The notes under the pieces are model-generated. The model was not told where the DNA came from and ran no database searches. It worked only from the letters and a program-made list of their open reading frames with translations. A DNA stretch of 48,487 nucleotides from Acidobacteriaceae bacterium (GTDB lineage: Bacteria > Acidobacteriota > Terriglobia > Terriglobales > Acidobacteriaceae), in NCBI GenBank assembly GCA_903970395.1, contig CAJCIM010000037.1:1-48487 (forward strand), given 5' to 3'. Made by a program: the position numbers and the translations under genes. Position 1 is the stretch's first letter. Each line of letters opens with the position of its first letter. Positions 16,881-24,562 of the stretch are shown here, one piece after another.

Positions 16881-17837
16881 TTACAGGTGAGAGAGCTCCT
16901 TCAACTGCGCGAAGCGTGCATCGATCTCTTCACGCGTGGTACGTTGCAGGCGCTCGGTTCCAAAGGCCTCCACCGCAAGCGAACCCATCACACTGCCGTA
17001 GAACATGGCCGTGCGGTATATCTCCGGCGTAAGCTTGCCGCCGTTCTCAACCCCTTGCGACGCGATGTAGCCATAGAAGCCACCGGCAAACGAATCGCCT
17101 GCGCCCGTGGGATCGACAACATCTTCCACCGGCGTTGCCGGCGCACGGAAGATCGTGCGCTCCGCGTCCTCGCACATGTCCATCTTCGCCAGCATTGCGT
17201 CGGAGAAGAACCCGGCAACACCGTGCTCGGCATACTTCACCACCAGCGACTTCGGCCCCATCGCGAGTACCTTCTTCGCGCCCCGCACCCAGTTGGTCTC
17301 ATCGCTCAACATCAAGACTTCCTTGCCGTTGATGACGAGCACATCCAGCTCCTTCATCACCTTTTCAAGGTTCTCGCGGTGCGCGGCGATCCAGTAGTTC
17401 ATCGTATCGCCCGCAACCAGCTTCGCGTTCGGCATAGCCTGGCGTACTCGCAGCTGCAACACGGGGTCGATGTTTGCGAGAAAGAGGTACTCGCTGTCGA
17501 GATAGCCCTCGGGGATCTTCGGCGAGAAGTCCGCGAAGACATTCAGGTCGGTCGCCAGGGTCTCGGCCTCGGAGAGTTCCTTCAGGTAGCTGCCCGTCCA
17601 GTGGAAGCTGTTGCCCGCCACGTGCTCGATGCCCGTCGTATCGACACCCTTCGAGGTCAGCACCGTCTCGTGCTCAGGCAGAAAATCCTCACCAACGACC
17701 CCAACTACGCGCACCTTCGTAAAGAAGCTCGCTGCCAACGCAAAGTGCGTCGCCGCACCACCCAGCACGCGCTCGCGCTTGCCACTCGGCGTCTCCAGAG
17801 AATCGAACGCCACTGAACCGACTACAAGAATCGACAT
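16881..17837 (-). CDS. PfkB family sugar/nucleoside kinase
   Basis: 318 residues. The N-terminal VVGSVAFDSLETPSG and LGGAATHFALAASFF match PfkB signature 1. DPTGAGDSFAGGFYGY near residue 245 is signature 2, holding the catalytic Asp and the anion hole. The ribokinase fold phosphorylates a sugar or nucleoside hydroxyl with ATP. The substrate cannot be read off. Its position directly after mtnP suggests a nucleoside or pentose from methylthioadenosine or adenine metabolism (inference). The start at 17837 has GAGGCGGG upstream. The short intergenic space before it holds a degenerate heptamer array. Confidence 0.9.
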   Translation of the reverse strand: MSILVVGSVAFDSLETPSGKRERVLGGAATHFALAASFFTKVRVVGVVGEDFLPEHETVLTSKGVDTTGIEHVAGNSFHWTGSYLKELSEAETLATDLNVFADFSPKIPEGYLDSEYLFLANIDPVLQLRVRQAMPNAKLVAGDTMNYWIAAHRENLEKVMKELDVLVINGKEVLMLSDETNWVRGAKKVLAMGPKSLVVKYAEHGVAGFFSDAMLAKMDMCEDAERTIFRAPATPVEDVVDPTGAGDSFAGGFYGYIASQGVENGGKLTPEIYRTAMFYGSVMGSLAVEAFGTERLQRTTREEIDARFAQLKELSHL

Positions 17838-17872
17838 GAATATCCCGCCTCAATCTTCTTTACGCGCCAAGA

Positions 17873-17913
17873 GCTCTTAGCCGTTAGCTCTTAGCTAAAG
17901 CTAATAGCTCTTC
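17873..17913 (-). repeat. degenerate 7-base repeat array after mtnP
   Basis: Directly after the mtnP stop the minus strand reads as consecutive units GAAGAGC, TATTAGC, TTTAGC (6 bases), TAAGAGC, TAACGGC, TAAGAGC. The consensus is TAANAGC. The array fills most of the gap to pfkB. It also creates small self-complementary TTAGCT/AGCTAA stems. Confidence 0.6.
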
Positions 17914-18777
17914 CTACCAATACTTCCCGTACAAAAACTCTAGCTTCTTGCGCGTCGCATCGGGAATCATCGTCTTGTCGGTCATCGTCGCGAACTTCGC
18001 GGCACTCTGCGCCGGGCTCGCGCTCAGGTCGGCCGGCATCAGCCGGACGGCGGCTTTAACCACCTTCTGCGCGTTGCCGCTGTTCTGGTGCATCACCTCA
18101 ATCACCTGTTCGATAGTCACGGCATCGTGGCCTTCGAACCAGCAGTCGTAGTCGGTCACCATCGCCAGCGTAGCGTAGCTCAGCTCAGCTTCGCGCGCAA
18201 GCTTGGCTTCCTGCAGGTTCGTCATGCCGATCACGTCTGCACCCCAGCTGCGATAGAGGTGCGACTCCGCCTTGGTCGAGAACTGCGGGCCTTCGATGCA
18301 GATGTACGTGCCGCCCAGCTTGCTGACTACGCCCACTTCTGCGCACGCATCAGCGAACACCTTGCTCACGATCGGACACACCGGATCTCCGAACGCCACG
18401 TGCCCAACAACGCCATTGCCAAAGAACGTAGCGCTACGGTCGAAGGTACGGTCGATGAACTGGTCGGGAATCACAAAGTCGGTCGGCTTGTGCTCTTCTT
18501 TCAGGCTGCCCACGGCGCTTACGCTCAAGATGCTCTTCACGCCGAGCGCCTTCATCGCGTAGATGTTCGCCTTGAAGTTCAGTTCGCTGGGCAGGATGCG
18601 ATGGCCCTTGCCGTGTCGCGCCAGGAACGCCACATCGCGGCCCTCCAGTTTGCCTAGCAGAAACACTTCGCTTGGGTCGCCAAACGGCGTCTCCACACGC
18701 TCTTCATGCACTTCGGTCAGGCCGTCCATGTTGTACAGCCCGCTGCCGCCGATAATCCCGATCTCTGCCTTCGCCAA
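17914..18777 (-). CDS. mtnP: S-methyl-5'-thioadenosine phosphorylase
   Basis: 287 residues of the PNP/MTAP family: GIIGGSGLYNMDGL at the phosphate site, the FLARHGKGHRILP loop, YICIEGPQFSTKAESHLYRSWGADVIGMTN (purine and ribose binding) and YATLAMVTDYDCW. It cleaves 5'-methylthioadenosine with phosphate to adenine and methylthioribose-1-phosphate, clearing polyamine and SAM by-products. The MTAP-specific VTDYDCW rather than plain PNP sequence supports this. The start is TTG at 18777 with AGAGGAGA upstream. It heads a likely operon with pfkB and the membrane glycosyltransferase. Confidence 0.93.
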   Translation of the reverse strand: MAKAEIGIIGGSGLYNMDGLTEVHEERVETPFGDPSEVFLLGKLEGRDVAFLARHGKGHRILPSELNFKANIYAMKALGVKSILSVSAVGSLKEEHKPTDFVIPDQFIDRTFDRSATFFGNGVVGHVAFGDPVCPIVSKVFADACAEVGVVSKLGGTYICIEGPQFSTKAESHLYRSWGADVIGMTNLQEAKLAREAELSYATLAMVTDYDCWFEGHDAVTIEQVIEVMHQNSGNAQKVVKAAVRLMPADLSASPAQSAAKFATMTDKTMIPDATRKKLEFLYGKYW

Positions 18778-18907
18778 ACCTGTCTCCTCTGTGTGCCATC
18801 CGGCACGTTAACGCACAATGGACAGTATATCGTCCCGCTGTAATGTCTTTCTGCTCCATCCAAACGAGGCGTCCAGACCTCAGTGCTTGTATGGTCAACT
18901 GTTACTT

Positions 18908-19918
18908 ATGTTTGATCGACGTTCCTTCCTCAAAGCATCCGCTTACATTGCCGCAGCACCTGCGGCTGCCGTCTCCACTCCAGCACCCGCGCAAAGCACA
19001 CATGCCTCTACAGTCGCAGACAGCCTGAATCCAGCGGGCATCCGCGTCGCTGGCATCCGTATGGTTCCAGTTGTCGGCGGCAAGTACAAGGTGTGGACCA
19101 AGCGCATCGGCTCCGGCCCAATCAAAGTGCTGCTGCTTCACGGTGGCCCAGGCGCCTCGCATGATTACTTCGAAGCGATGGAGTCCTTTCTGCCCGAGGC
19201 CGGCATCGAGTTCTTCTATTACGATCAGCTCGGCTGCGGAAACTCCGACCACCCCGACGACACCTCGCTCTGGACACTGCCGCGCTACACCGAGGAGGTG
19301 GAAGAGGTTCGTCGAGGCTTGGGACTCGATAACTTCGTCCTCTTAGGGCACTCCTGGGGCGGCATCCTCGCCATGGAGTATGCGCTCAACTACCAGCAGC
19401 ATCTGCGCGGCCTTGTTATCTCCAATATGACGGCGGGTGCGGAGTCCTACCTCAAGCGCACAGCCTCGCTGAAGCAATTGCTGCCACCCGACAAACTCGC
19501 TCGCCTAACCGCGCTCGAAGCCAAGCAGGACTATGACAATCCCGAGTATGGAACGATCATGATGGAACATCTCTATCCCAAGATGATCTGTCGCATCCAG
19601 CCCTGGCCGGAGCCGGTCGACCGCACATTCCGGCTCCTCAATCAAACCATCTACAACCAGATGCAGGGCAAGAGCGAGTTCCTCATGACAGGAAACCTGA
19701 AAGGCTGGGAGCGCTGGGACCGTCTCCACGAGATCAAGGTCAGGGCCCTCACCATCGGCGCCACCCACGACGAGATGGACCCCAAGGACATGAAGAAGAT
19801 GGCGACCCTGATGCCCAACGCCACCTCGGCCATCTGCCCGAACGGAAGCCACATGGATATGTGGGACGATCAGGCCTACTACTTCAAGCACCTCGTGCCA
19901 TTTCTCAAGAGCGTGTAG
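18908..19918 (+). CDS. Tat-exported proline iminopeptidase (S33, alpha/beta hydrolase)
   Basis: 336 residues. The N-terminus MFDRRSFLKASAYIAAAPAAA is a twin-arginine signal (RRSFLK). The alpha/beta hydrolase core has the oxyanion HGGPG at 78-82, YDQLGCGNSD, the nucleophile Ser149 in GHSWGG, and the His in PNGSHMDMW. The HGGPG plus DQxGxGxS combination marks proline iminopeptidases, which remove N-terminal Pro from peptides. Most family members are cytoplasmic, so a Tat leader indicates that this one works folded in the periplasm or outside. The ATG at 18908 is chosen because it starts the Tat leader. Confidence 0.88.
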   Translation: MFDRRSFLKASAYIAAAPAAAVSTPAPAQSTHASTVADSLNPAGIRVAGIRMVPVVGGKYKVWTKRIGSGPIKVLLLHGGPGASHDYFEAMESFLPEAGIEFFYYDQLGCGNSDHPDDTSLWTLPRYTEEVEEVRRGLGLDNFVLLGHSWGGILAMEYALNYQQHLRGLVISNMTAGAESYLKRTASLKQLLPPDKLARLTALEAKQDYDNPEYGTIMMEHLYPKMICRIQPWPEPVDRTFRLLNQTIYNQMQGKSEFLMTGNLKGWERWDRLHEIKVRALTIGATHDEMDPKDMKKMATLMPNATSAICPNGSHMDMWDDQAYYFKHLVPFLKSV

Positions 19919-19922
19919 CCCG

Positions 19923-19982
19923 CGGGCGGTGAAGACCTGCTCGTTCACTCCTTGGAACGAACGAGCAGGTCTTCACCGCCCG
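19923..19982. terminator. 24-bp perfect hairpin shared by convergent genes
   Basis: 19923-19946 is the exact reverse complement of 19959-19982, with a 12-base loop. It starts 5 bases after the iminopeptidase stop, and its right arm contains the stop and the last codons of the opposing PagL-like gene. It is a likely bidirectional transcription end, though no T-run follows. Confidence 0.65.
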
Positions 19983-20731
19983 AAGTTATACGAGACCTTG
20001 TAATTGATGTTGTCGACTCCGGGGTTGGCATTCGCTGTCTCCTTGTTGGAGAAGTGGTGAAACCGCGCCTCCACGGAAACCGACCGCGTCTTCGACCGGA
20101 AGATCTCGATTCCTGCACCAAAATCAAATTGAAAGTTGAACGAGCCAGCATTGGTGATCGGAATAGGTCGGTTGGAGTACATATACCCACCAGTGCCCAC
20201 GAGGAAAGGCTGCAGCGCGTGGCTTGTTCGCAGCGAATATTTGAAACCTATCGGAGAGAACTCCTGTGCGAAGGTCCATCGGCGGCCACAGGTGTTGGTA
20301 TAGACAATTGACTCTGGCGGCAGCCCTGGAACAGGAGGTACGACGAAGGTGCCCGTGGCCGCTTTGCAAGTTCCCACAAGTACGGAACTGCCGGTCTGGG
20401 TTAAGGTGATTGGAGTCGTTGTTCCAACCGGCGTGTAAGTGTAGATGTTCGTAAAGTAAAGAACTCGATCACTCTCAAACGTTACCGGCCGTACCTCAAC
20501 CAGATACTGAAACGCAGTGTCCCTGGCATGGAAGAGTCTCCGCGCATAAGCCCCTCCAAAGTCCGCCAACACTCGCTGCCGCGATGCCCCCATCAGAATG
20601 TGGCTCGACGTATTCGAGTACTCACCAAACAGCGTGAATGTGTTTCTCCTGCTGTAACTCTCCGGTTGTTGACCCAACAGACAGCCACACAACGCCGTCC
20701 ACACGAACGCCCCGCAGATCCATCTCCGCAC
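19973..20731 (-). CDS. PagL-like lipid A 3-O-deacylase (acyloxyacyl hydrolase family), outer-membrane barrel
   Basis: About 252 residues from a GTG at 20731 (a TTG at 20743 is an alternative). The signal peptide is RRWICGAFVWTALCGCLLGQ. The mature part is a beta-barrel. The C-terminal RFHHFSNKETANANPGVDN matches the PagL active-site segment, with the catalytic His and Ser in H-x-S-N and the conserved N-x-G. The acid expected 12 residues after the Ser (Glu in Pseudomonas PagL) is Asp here. PagL removes the 3-position acyl chain of lipid A in the outer membrane. An insert of about 40 residues with a Cys pair (GTCKAATG, NTCGRRW) is unusual. Confidence 0.72.
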   Translation of the reverse strand: MRRWICGAFVWTALCGCLLGQQPESYSRRNTFTLFGEYSNTSSHILMGASRQRVLADFGGAYARRLFHARDTAFQYLVEVRPVTFESDRVLYFTNIYTYTPVGTTTPITLTQTGSSVLVGTCKAATGTFVVPPVPGLPPESIVYTNTCGRRWTFAQEFSPIGFKYSLRTSHALQPFLVGTGGYMYSNRPIPITNAGSFNFQFDFGAGIEIFRSKTRSVSVEARFHHFSNKETANANPGVDNINYKVSYNFGR

Positions 20732-20760
20732 GCAGAACCCCAATCACCGTTGATTTTGCG

Positions 20761-22347
20761 CTACTCGATGCCTAGCTTCTTCCAGATGCTGTCCATCTTA
20801 GACGTAATCTCTTTCGGCATCGTCATCATCGTCGGCCAAGTTCTCGTAAATCCCTCCGCAGCCCACTTACGCGTCGCGTCGATGCCCATCTTGCTGCCGT
20901 AGTTCGGCAGACGGCTTGCATGATCCAGAGTATCGACCGGTCCCATTGTGAACTGTATGTCTCGTTCGGGGTCGATGTTATTGCCAACGCGCAGCATCAC
21001 CTCACCCACGTCCTGCACATCGCAGTCTTCATCCACCACCACGATGCACTTGGTAAACATAGCCTGTCCCAGCCCCCAGATTGCGTGCATCACCTTGCGC
21101 GCCTGTCCCGCGTAGCTCTTACGAATGCTCACAATCATCAGGTTGTGCGCGACACCTTCGGCGGGCAGGTTGATGTCGATGATCTCCGGGATCGTCAGCT
21201 TCATCAGCGGCAAAAAGATGCGTTCCACCGCCTTGATCATCCAGGTATCTTCCATCGGCGGTTTGCCCACGACAGTCGCCGCGTAGATCGGGTCTTTGCG
21301 GTGCGTGATGCAGGTGATGTGAAAGACCGGGTACTGATCCTGCATCGTGTAGAAGCCGGTGTGATCGCCGAAGGGTCCCTCCGTACGCAGTTCACCAAGC
21401 TCAACGTACCCTTCAAGAATAATCTCGGCGTGCGCTGGCACCTCGAGATCCACCGTCTCGCACTTCACCAGCTCCACGGACTTCTGACGCAGAAACCCTG
21501 CAATCAGATATTCTTCCACCTCAGGCGGAGCGGGCACAATGGCGCTGAAGGTCGTCGCCGGATCGGTGCCGATCACTACCGCGACCTCCATGCGCTCGCC
21601 GCGGATCTTCGTCACTACCTGCCGCGGCATGGTGTGCTCACCGGCTGCAGCCGTTCCACCCGCAGTAACGGCCATCATCTCCACCTGCCCGGCGGCATCT
21701 TCCGCGGCAGCGCGCATGCGCTCCCGTGCGTGCTCCGCCGCGACCTTCTGCCTCTGCCAGTGCATGCCCGTCGTCTTGCCGTCATAAACCTGTATCCGGT
21801 ACATGCCCACATTGCGCTTGCCGTTACCAGGGTTCTTCGTCACCACGCAAGGCAACGTGATGAACTGCCCACCGTCTTCTGGCCACGTCTTCAGCACTGG
21901 AAACTTCAGTACATCGACATCTTCACCACGCAGAATCACATCCTTGCATGGCGCGTTCTTTGCGCTGACGGTCTTTGGAAAATACCCGCCAACCTCAGCG
22001 AGCATCGGCAGCAGCTTCAGCTTGTCCAGCATGCCCGTTGGTGCTACAGGATGAATCAGTGTCTCAATGCGCCCAGCGATCTCATCCAGCGAGTCCACCT
22101 CCATCGCCATCTGCATCCGCTTCGTGCTACCAAACTGATTCATCAACACTTGCGCGCCGGGATAGCCCGCAACGTTCTCAAACAGCAGCGCTGGGCCGCC
22201 AGCCTTCGCCGTGCCTTTCCCGGACTTCGATGCGCGGTCCGCAATCTCCGCCATTTCCAGTATCGGAGACACCTCCGCAGTCACACGCTTCAACTCACCA
22301 GCCTTGTCCAGCGCCTTTATCCACTCCCGCAAACTTTCGTATGCCAC
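20761..22347 (-). CDS. UbiD family decarboxylase
   Basis: 528 residues from a GTG at 22347. The UbiD family uses prenylated FMN for reversible decarboxylation of aromatic or alpha,beta-unsaturated acids. Family landmarks are GKRNVGMYRIQVYDGKTTGMHWQ (prenyl-FMN and metal region) and ELRTEGPFGDHTGFYT with the catalytic Glu, followed by PPMEDTWM. The length suits either menaquinone/ubiquinone-type UbiD or a catabolic homologue. No UbiX flavin prenyltransferase or other quinone gene is adjacent, so the substrate is open. It lies 50 bases downstream of the HGSNAT-like gene on the same strand. Confidence 0.9.
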   Translation of the reverse strand: MAYESLREWIKALDKAGELKRVTAEVSPILEMAEIADRASKSGKGTAKAGGPALLFENVAGYPGAQVLMNQFGSTKRMQMAMEVDSLDEIAGRIETLIHPVAPTGMLDKLKLLPMLAEVGGYFPKTVSAKNAPCKDVILRGEDVDVLKFPVLKTWPEDGGQFITLPCVVTKNPGNGKRNVGMYRIQVYDGKTTGMHWQRQKVAAEHARERMRAAAEDAAGQVEMMAVTAGGTAAAGEHTMPRQVVTKIRGERMEVAVVIGTDPATTFSAIVPAPPEVEEYLIAGFLRQKSVELVKCETVDLEVPAHAEIILEGYVELGELRTEGPFGDHTGFYTMQDQYPVFHITCITHRKDPIYAATVVGKPPMEDTWMIKAVERIFLPLMKLTIPEIIDINLPAEGVAHNLMIVSIRKSYAGQARKVMHAIWGLGQAMFTKCIVVVDEDCDVQDVGEVMLRVGNNIDPERDIQFTMGPVDTLDHASRLPNYGSKMGIDATRKWAAEGFTRTWPTMMTMPKEITSKMDSIWKKLGIE

Positions 22348-22368
22348 TTATCTTGCCTCGTCTTTCGG

Positions 22369-22413
22369 TTACATCTTCCAGAACGCTTATCTTTCCATTA
22401 CATCTTCCAGAAC
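22369..22413 (-). repeat. imperfect 29-base tandem duplication at the HGSNAT-like gene end
   Basis: The 16-base string GTTCTGGAAGATGTAA occurs twice, 29 bases apart (22398-22413 and 22369-22384). The first copy encodes the last residues and stop of the membrane acetyltransferase. The second lies in the gap before ubiD. Confidence 0.75.
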
Positions 22414-23627
22414 AACTTTTTATGCCACAGCCAACAGTTCGGCAGAAAGCACACCGCTACAAAAAACACCGCGAACGCCAGCGATGTCCAGTAAGTCGAC
22501 CCATGAAACGCGAAGCCATGGCCATAAACCCATCCCCACACGTTAGAACCACCCATTGGGAAGTACAGCGCTGCCTTCACCAGCACCACCGAAGTCGTGT
22601 ATGCAGCGATCGCATTAGAACCGAAGACGAACCACGGCCACGTGGCCGCATTCTGCCAGCTTGGCCACGGCTGCCGTCGCTGATCAACCAGCAGAGAAAG
22701 CGTCGCCAGCAGAATCATCGCCCAGCCTGCGGCCAGCAACACGTAGCTCGACGTCCATAGGTTCTTGTTGATAGGAAACCATACCGACCACAGCTCGCCC
22801 CCCAGTACCGCAACCGCGCCAGCCGCTGCGAGCAGCACATTGGCCTTCATCGGCGATATCTCCACGCGCCCGCTCCGCGTGGCACGCAACCACATCCCGG
22901 TCAGAGCGCCCAGCAACGTCGTCGCCACCGCAGGCAGCGTACTCAGCAGTCCCTCGGGGTCGCGCGTGCGCTTGTACAGGGAGCCAGTATGGAGCCAGTG
23001 CTGCGTCAACGCCACCACGCCACGGTCAACCCACGACGCAAGATTGCGGCTCTCGTCCATGAACGGAATATCACGCCCCGGCATCCCAAGCCCTGGCACC
23101 GGAACCCATCGCAGCAGTACCCAGTACCCCACCAGCAGCGCCGCCACAACACCAGCGACCACCCAAGCCTGTCGCCGTAGCCGCATCGTCGCAACCAGCA
23201 CCAGCCCGGCCAGCAGAGAGCACGACGCGATGCGCGGGATGACACCATAAAAACGTAGCCGCGCCCAATGCATGCGGGGAAAGAAGACCAGCACAAACGA
23301 TAGAAGCAGTAGCTTGCCGGTGCGAGCGAACAGATGTCCGGTCAACGTGCCGCGGCAGTTGCCCCGCGCCGCTCGAGCCGCCAAGCTGTACACCATCGAC
23401 GCGCCCACCAGGAACAGGAACGTAGGGAAGACCATATCGGTGAGTGTCCATCCGTTCCATTCCGCGTGGTCCAGCGGGCGAAACACATGCGACCAGTCGC
23501 CGGGATCGTTCACCAGAATCATGAACGCAATGGTGATTCCGCGCAGCAGGTCAATAGAGAGCACGCGCCGTGGGGCCGTAACCATCATTTCCTGGGGCGG
23601 TGCGGTAAGTGTCAGTGTGGCAGACAT
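22398..23627 (-). CDS. HGSNAT-like membrane acyltransferase (DUF5009 / heparan-alpha-glucosaminide N-acetyltransferase family)
   Basis: About 409 residues with about ten membrane spans. The N-terminal signature RVLSIDLLRGITIAFMILVN and the following DMVFPTFLFLVGASMVYSL are diagnostic of the HGSNAT/YeiB-like acyltransferases, in which an early conserved His or Asp takes acetyl across the membrane. The C-terminus includes FGSNAIAAY, also typical. In bacteria these proteins probably acetylate envelope glycans; the acceptor is unknown. I prefer the ATG at 23627 (AGGA close upstream) because residues before it are polar and atypical. It is probably co-transcribed with ubiD. Confidence 0.8.
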   Translation of the reverse strand: MSATLTLTAPPQEMMVTAPRRVLSIDLLRGITIAFMILVNDPGDWSHVFRPLDHAEWNGWTLTDMVFPTFLFLVGASMVYSLAARAARGNCRGTLTGHLFARTGKLLLLSFVLVFFPRMHWARLRFYGVIPRIASCSLLAGLVLVATMRLRRQAWVVAGVVAALLVGYWVLLRWVPVPGLGMPGRDIPFMDESRNLASWVDRGVVALTQHWLHTGSLYKRTRDPEGLLSTLPAVATTLLGALTGMWLRATRSGRVEISPMKANVLLAAAGAVAVLGGELWSVWFPINKNLWTSSYVLLAAGWAMILLATLSLLVDQRRQPWPSWQNAATWPWFVFGSNAIAAYTTSVVLVKAALYFPMGGSNVWGWVYGHGFAFHGSTYWTSLAFAVFFVAVCFLPNCWLWHKKLFWKM

Positions 23628-23814
23628 TCCTATCATCATCTCCTGAAGCCGCGGCTCAGCGCTATCTTTTTGGCCCCTTCTCTTCGATGCCGGCAACGGG
23701 TTCCGGGGCAACCCGCAGGAACATCACACGCAATATCGGTGTCTAACGCGGCATACGCATTTCTCGCCTGAGTGCGCACATCGAAGTCAGATTTTGCCCA
23801 TGCGAGGTGCCACC

Positions 23815-24537
23815 ATGTTCGTCGAATCGCTCGTTGAATCCACGCCGCTGCTCCGCACCCGCAACCGCATGCCTGCCGTTGCAGCCATTTGCCTCCAGGC
23901 ATGCGTTGTCGCCGCGCTGCTCGCCATCCCCGTGCTGCATCCAGAACTGCTGCCCACCAACCCGCTCAAGCTCTCGACGCTCGCGCCGCCACCAACTCCA
24001 GCACCACCAGCGCCGCCCGCCGAACGCCTGCACGTCACCACCGTCGTCAGCTCCACACCTTCTGCACCAGCGGCACCATCACAGGCCATCGCCGATGCCC
24101 GCCAGCAACTTACCTCGAACGCTCCCGGCGTCGATGAACCAGCCCTCGCTATCCCCGCATGCGATGGTCATATGAACACTGCGTTACCGTTTTCGACCAC
24201 CACCCCCCCTACACCGAGTGTCGTCGTCCGCTCCGCCGCGTCCGTCGGCCCCATTCGCATCTCGCAAGGAGTTACAGAAGGCCTGCTGCTCGCTCCCATC
24301 CAGCCCATCTATCCGCAGATTGCGCGCCTCACCCGCACGGCTGGCACGGTCGTCATCGAAGCCATCATCTCGCAATCAGGCAACATTCAGAGCGCCCGCG
24401 CCCTCAGCGGCCCTGCGATACTTCAGTCCGCCGCGCTCGACGCTGTTCGCGCCGCCCACTATCGTCCTTACCTACTCAACGGCCAACCGACAGAGGTCGA
24501 AACCACCATCACCGTCAACTTCCGCATGAACCAGTAG
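23815..24537 (+). CDS. TonB family energy-transducer-like protein
   Basis: 240 residues from the ATG at 23815 (AGGT eight bases upstream). The layout is a short cytoplasmic N-terminus, one membrane helix (about 20-45, VAAICLQACVVAALLAIPV), a Pro/Ala-rich periplasmic linker, and a C-terminal TonB domain (IYPQIARLTRTAGTVVIEAI through ETTITVNFRM). The TonB_C pattern of P-x-x-A followed by G-x-V and a final F-x-F strand is present. It would couple proton-motive force to outer-membrane transporters, but no ExbB/ExbD or TonB-dependent receptor is adjacent. A non-transport role is possible for this short form. Confidence 0.82.
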   Translation: MFVESLVESTPLLRTRNRMPAVAAICLQACVVAALLAIPVLHPELLPTNPLKLSTLAPPPTPAPPAPPAERLHVTTVVSSTPSAPAAPSQAIADARQQLTSNAPGVDEPALAIPACDGHMNTALPFSTTTPPTPSVVVRSAASVGPIRISQGVTEGLLLAPIQPIYPQIARLTRTAGTVVIEAIISQSGNIQSARALSGPAILQSAALDAVRAAHYRPYLLNGQPTEVETTITVNFRMNQ

Positions 24538-24562
24538 CCCACGCGCCGGTCACGCGGCAGGA

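Noticed and set aside
20920-22494. 524-codon open frame on the plus strand opposite ubiD
   Set aside because: His/Arg/Leu-rich composition with no motifs; it is the antisense shadow of a well-supported UbiD gene in GC-rich DNA.
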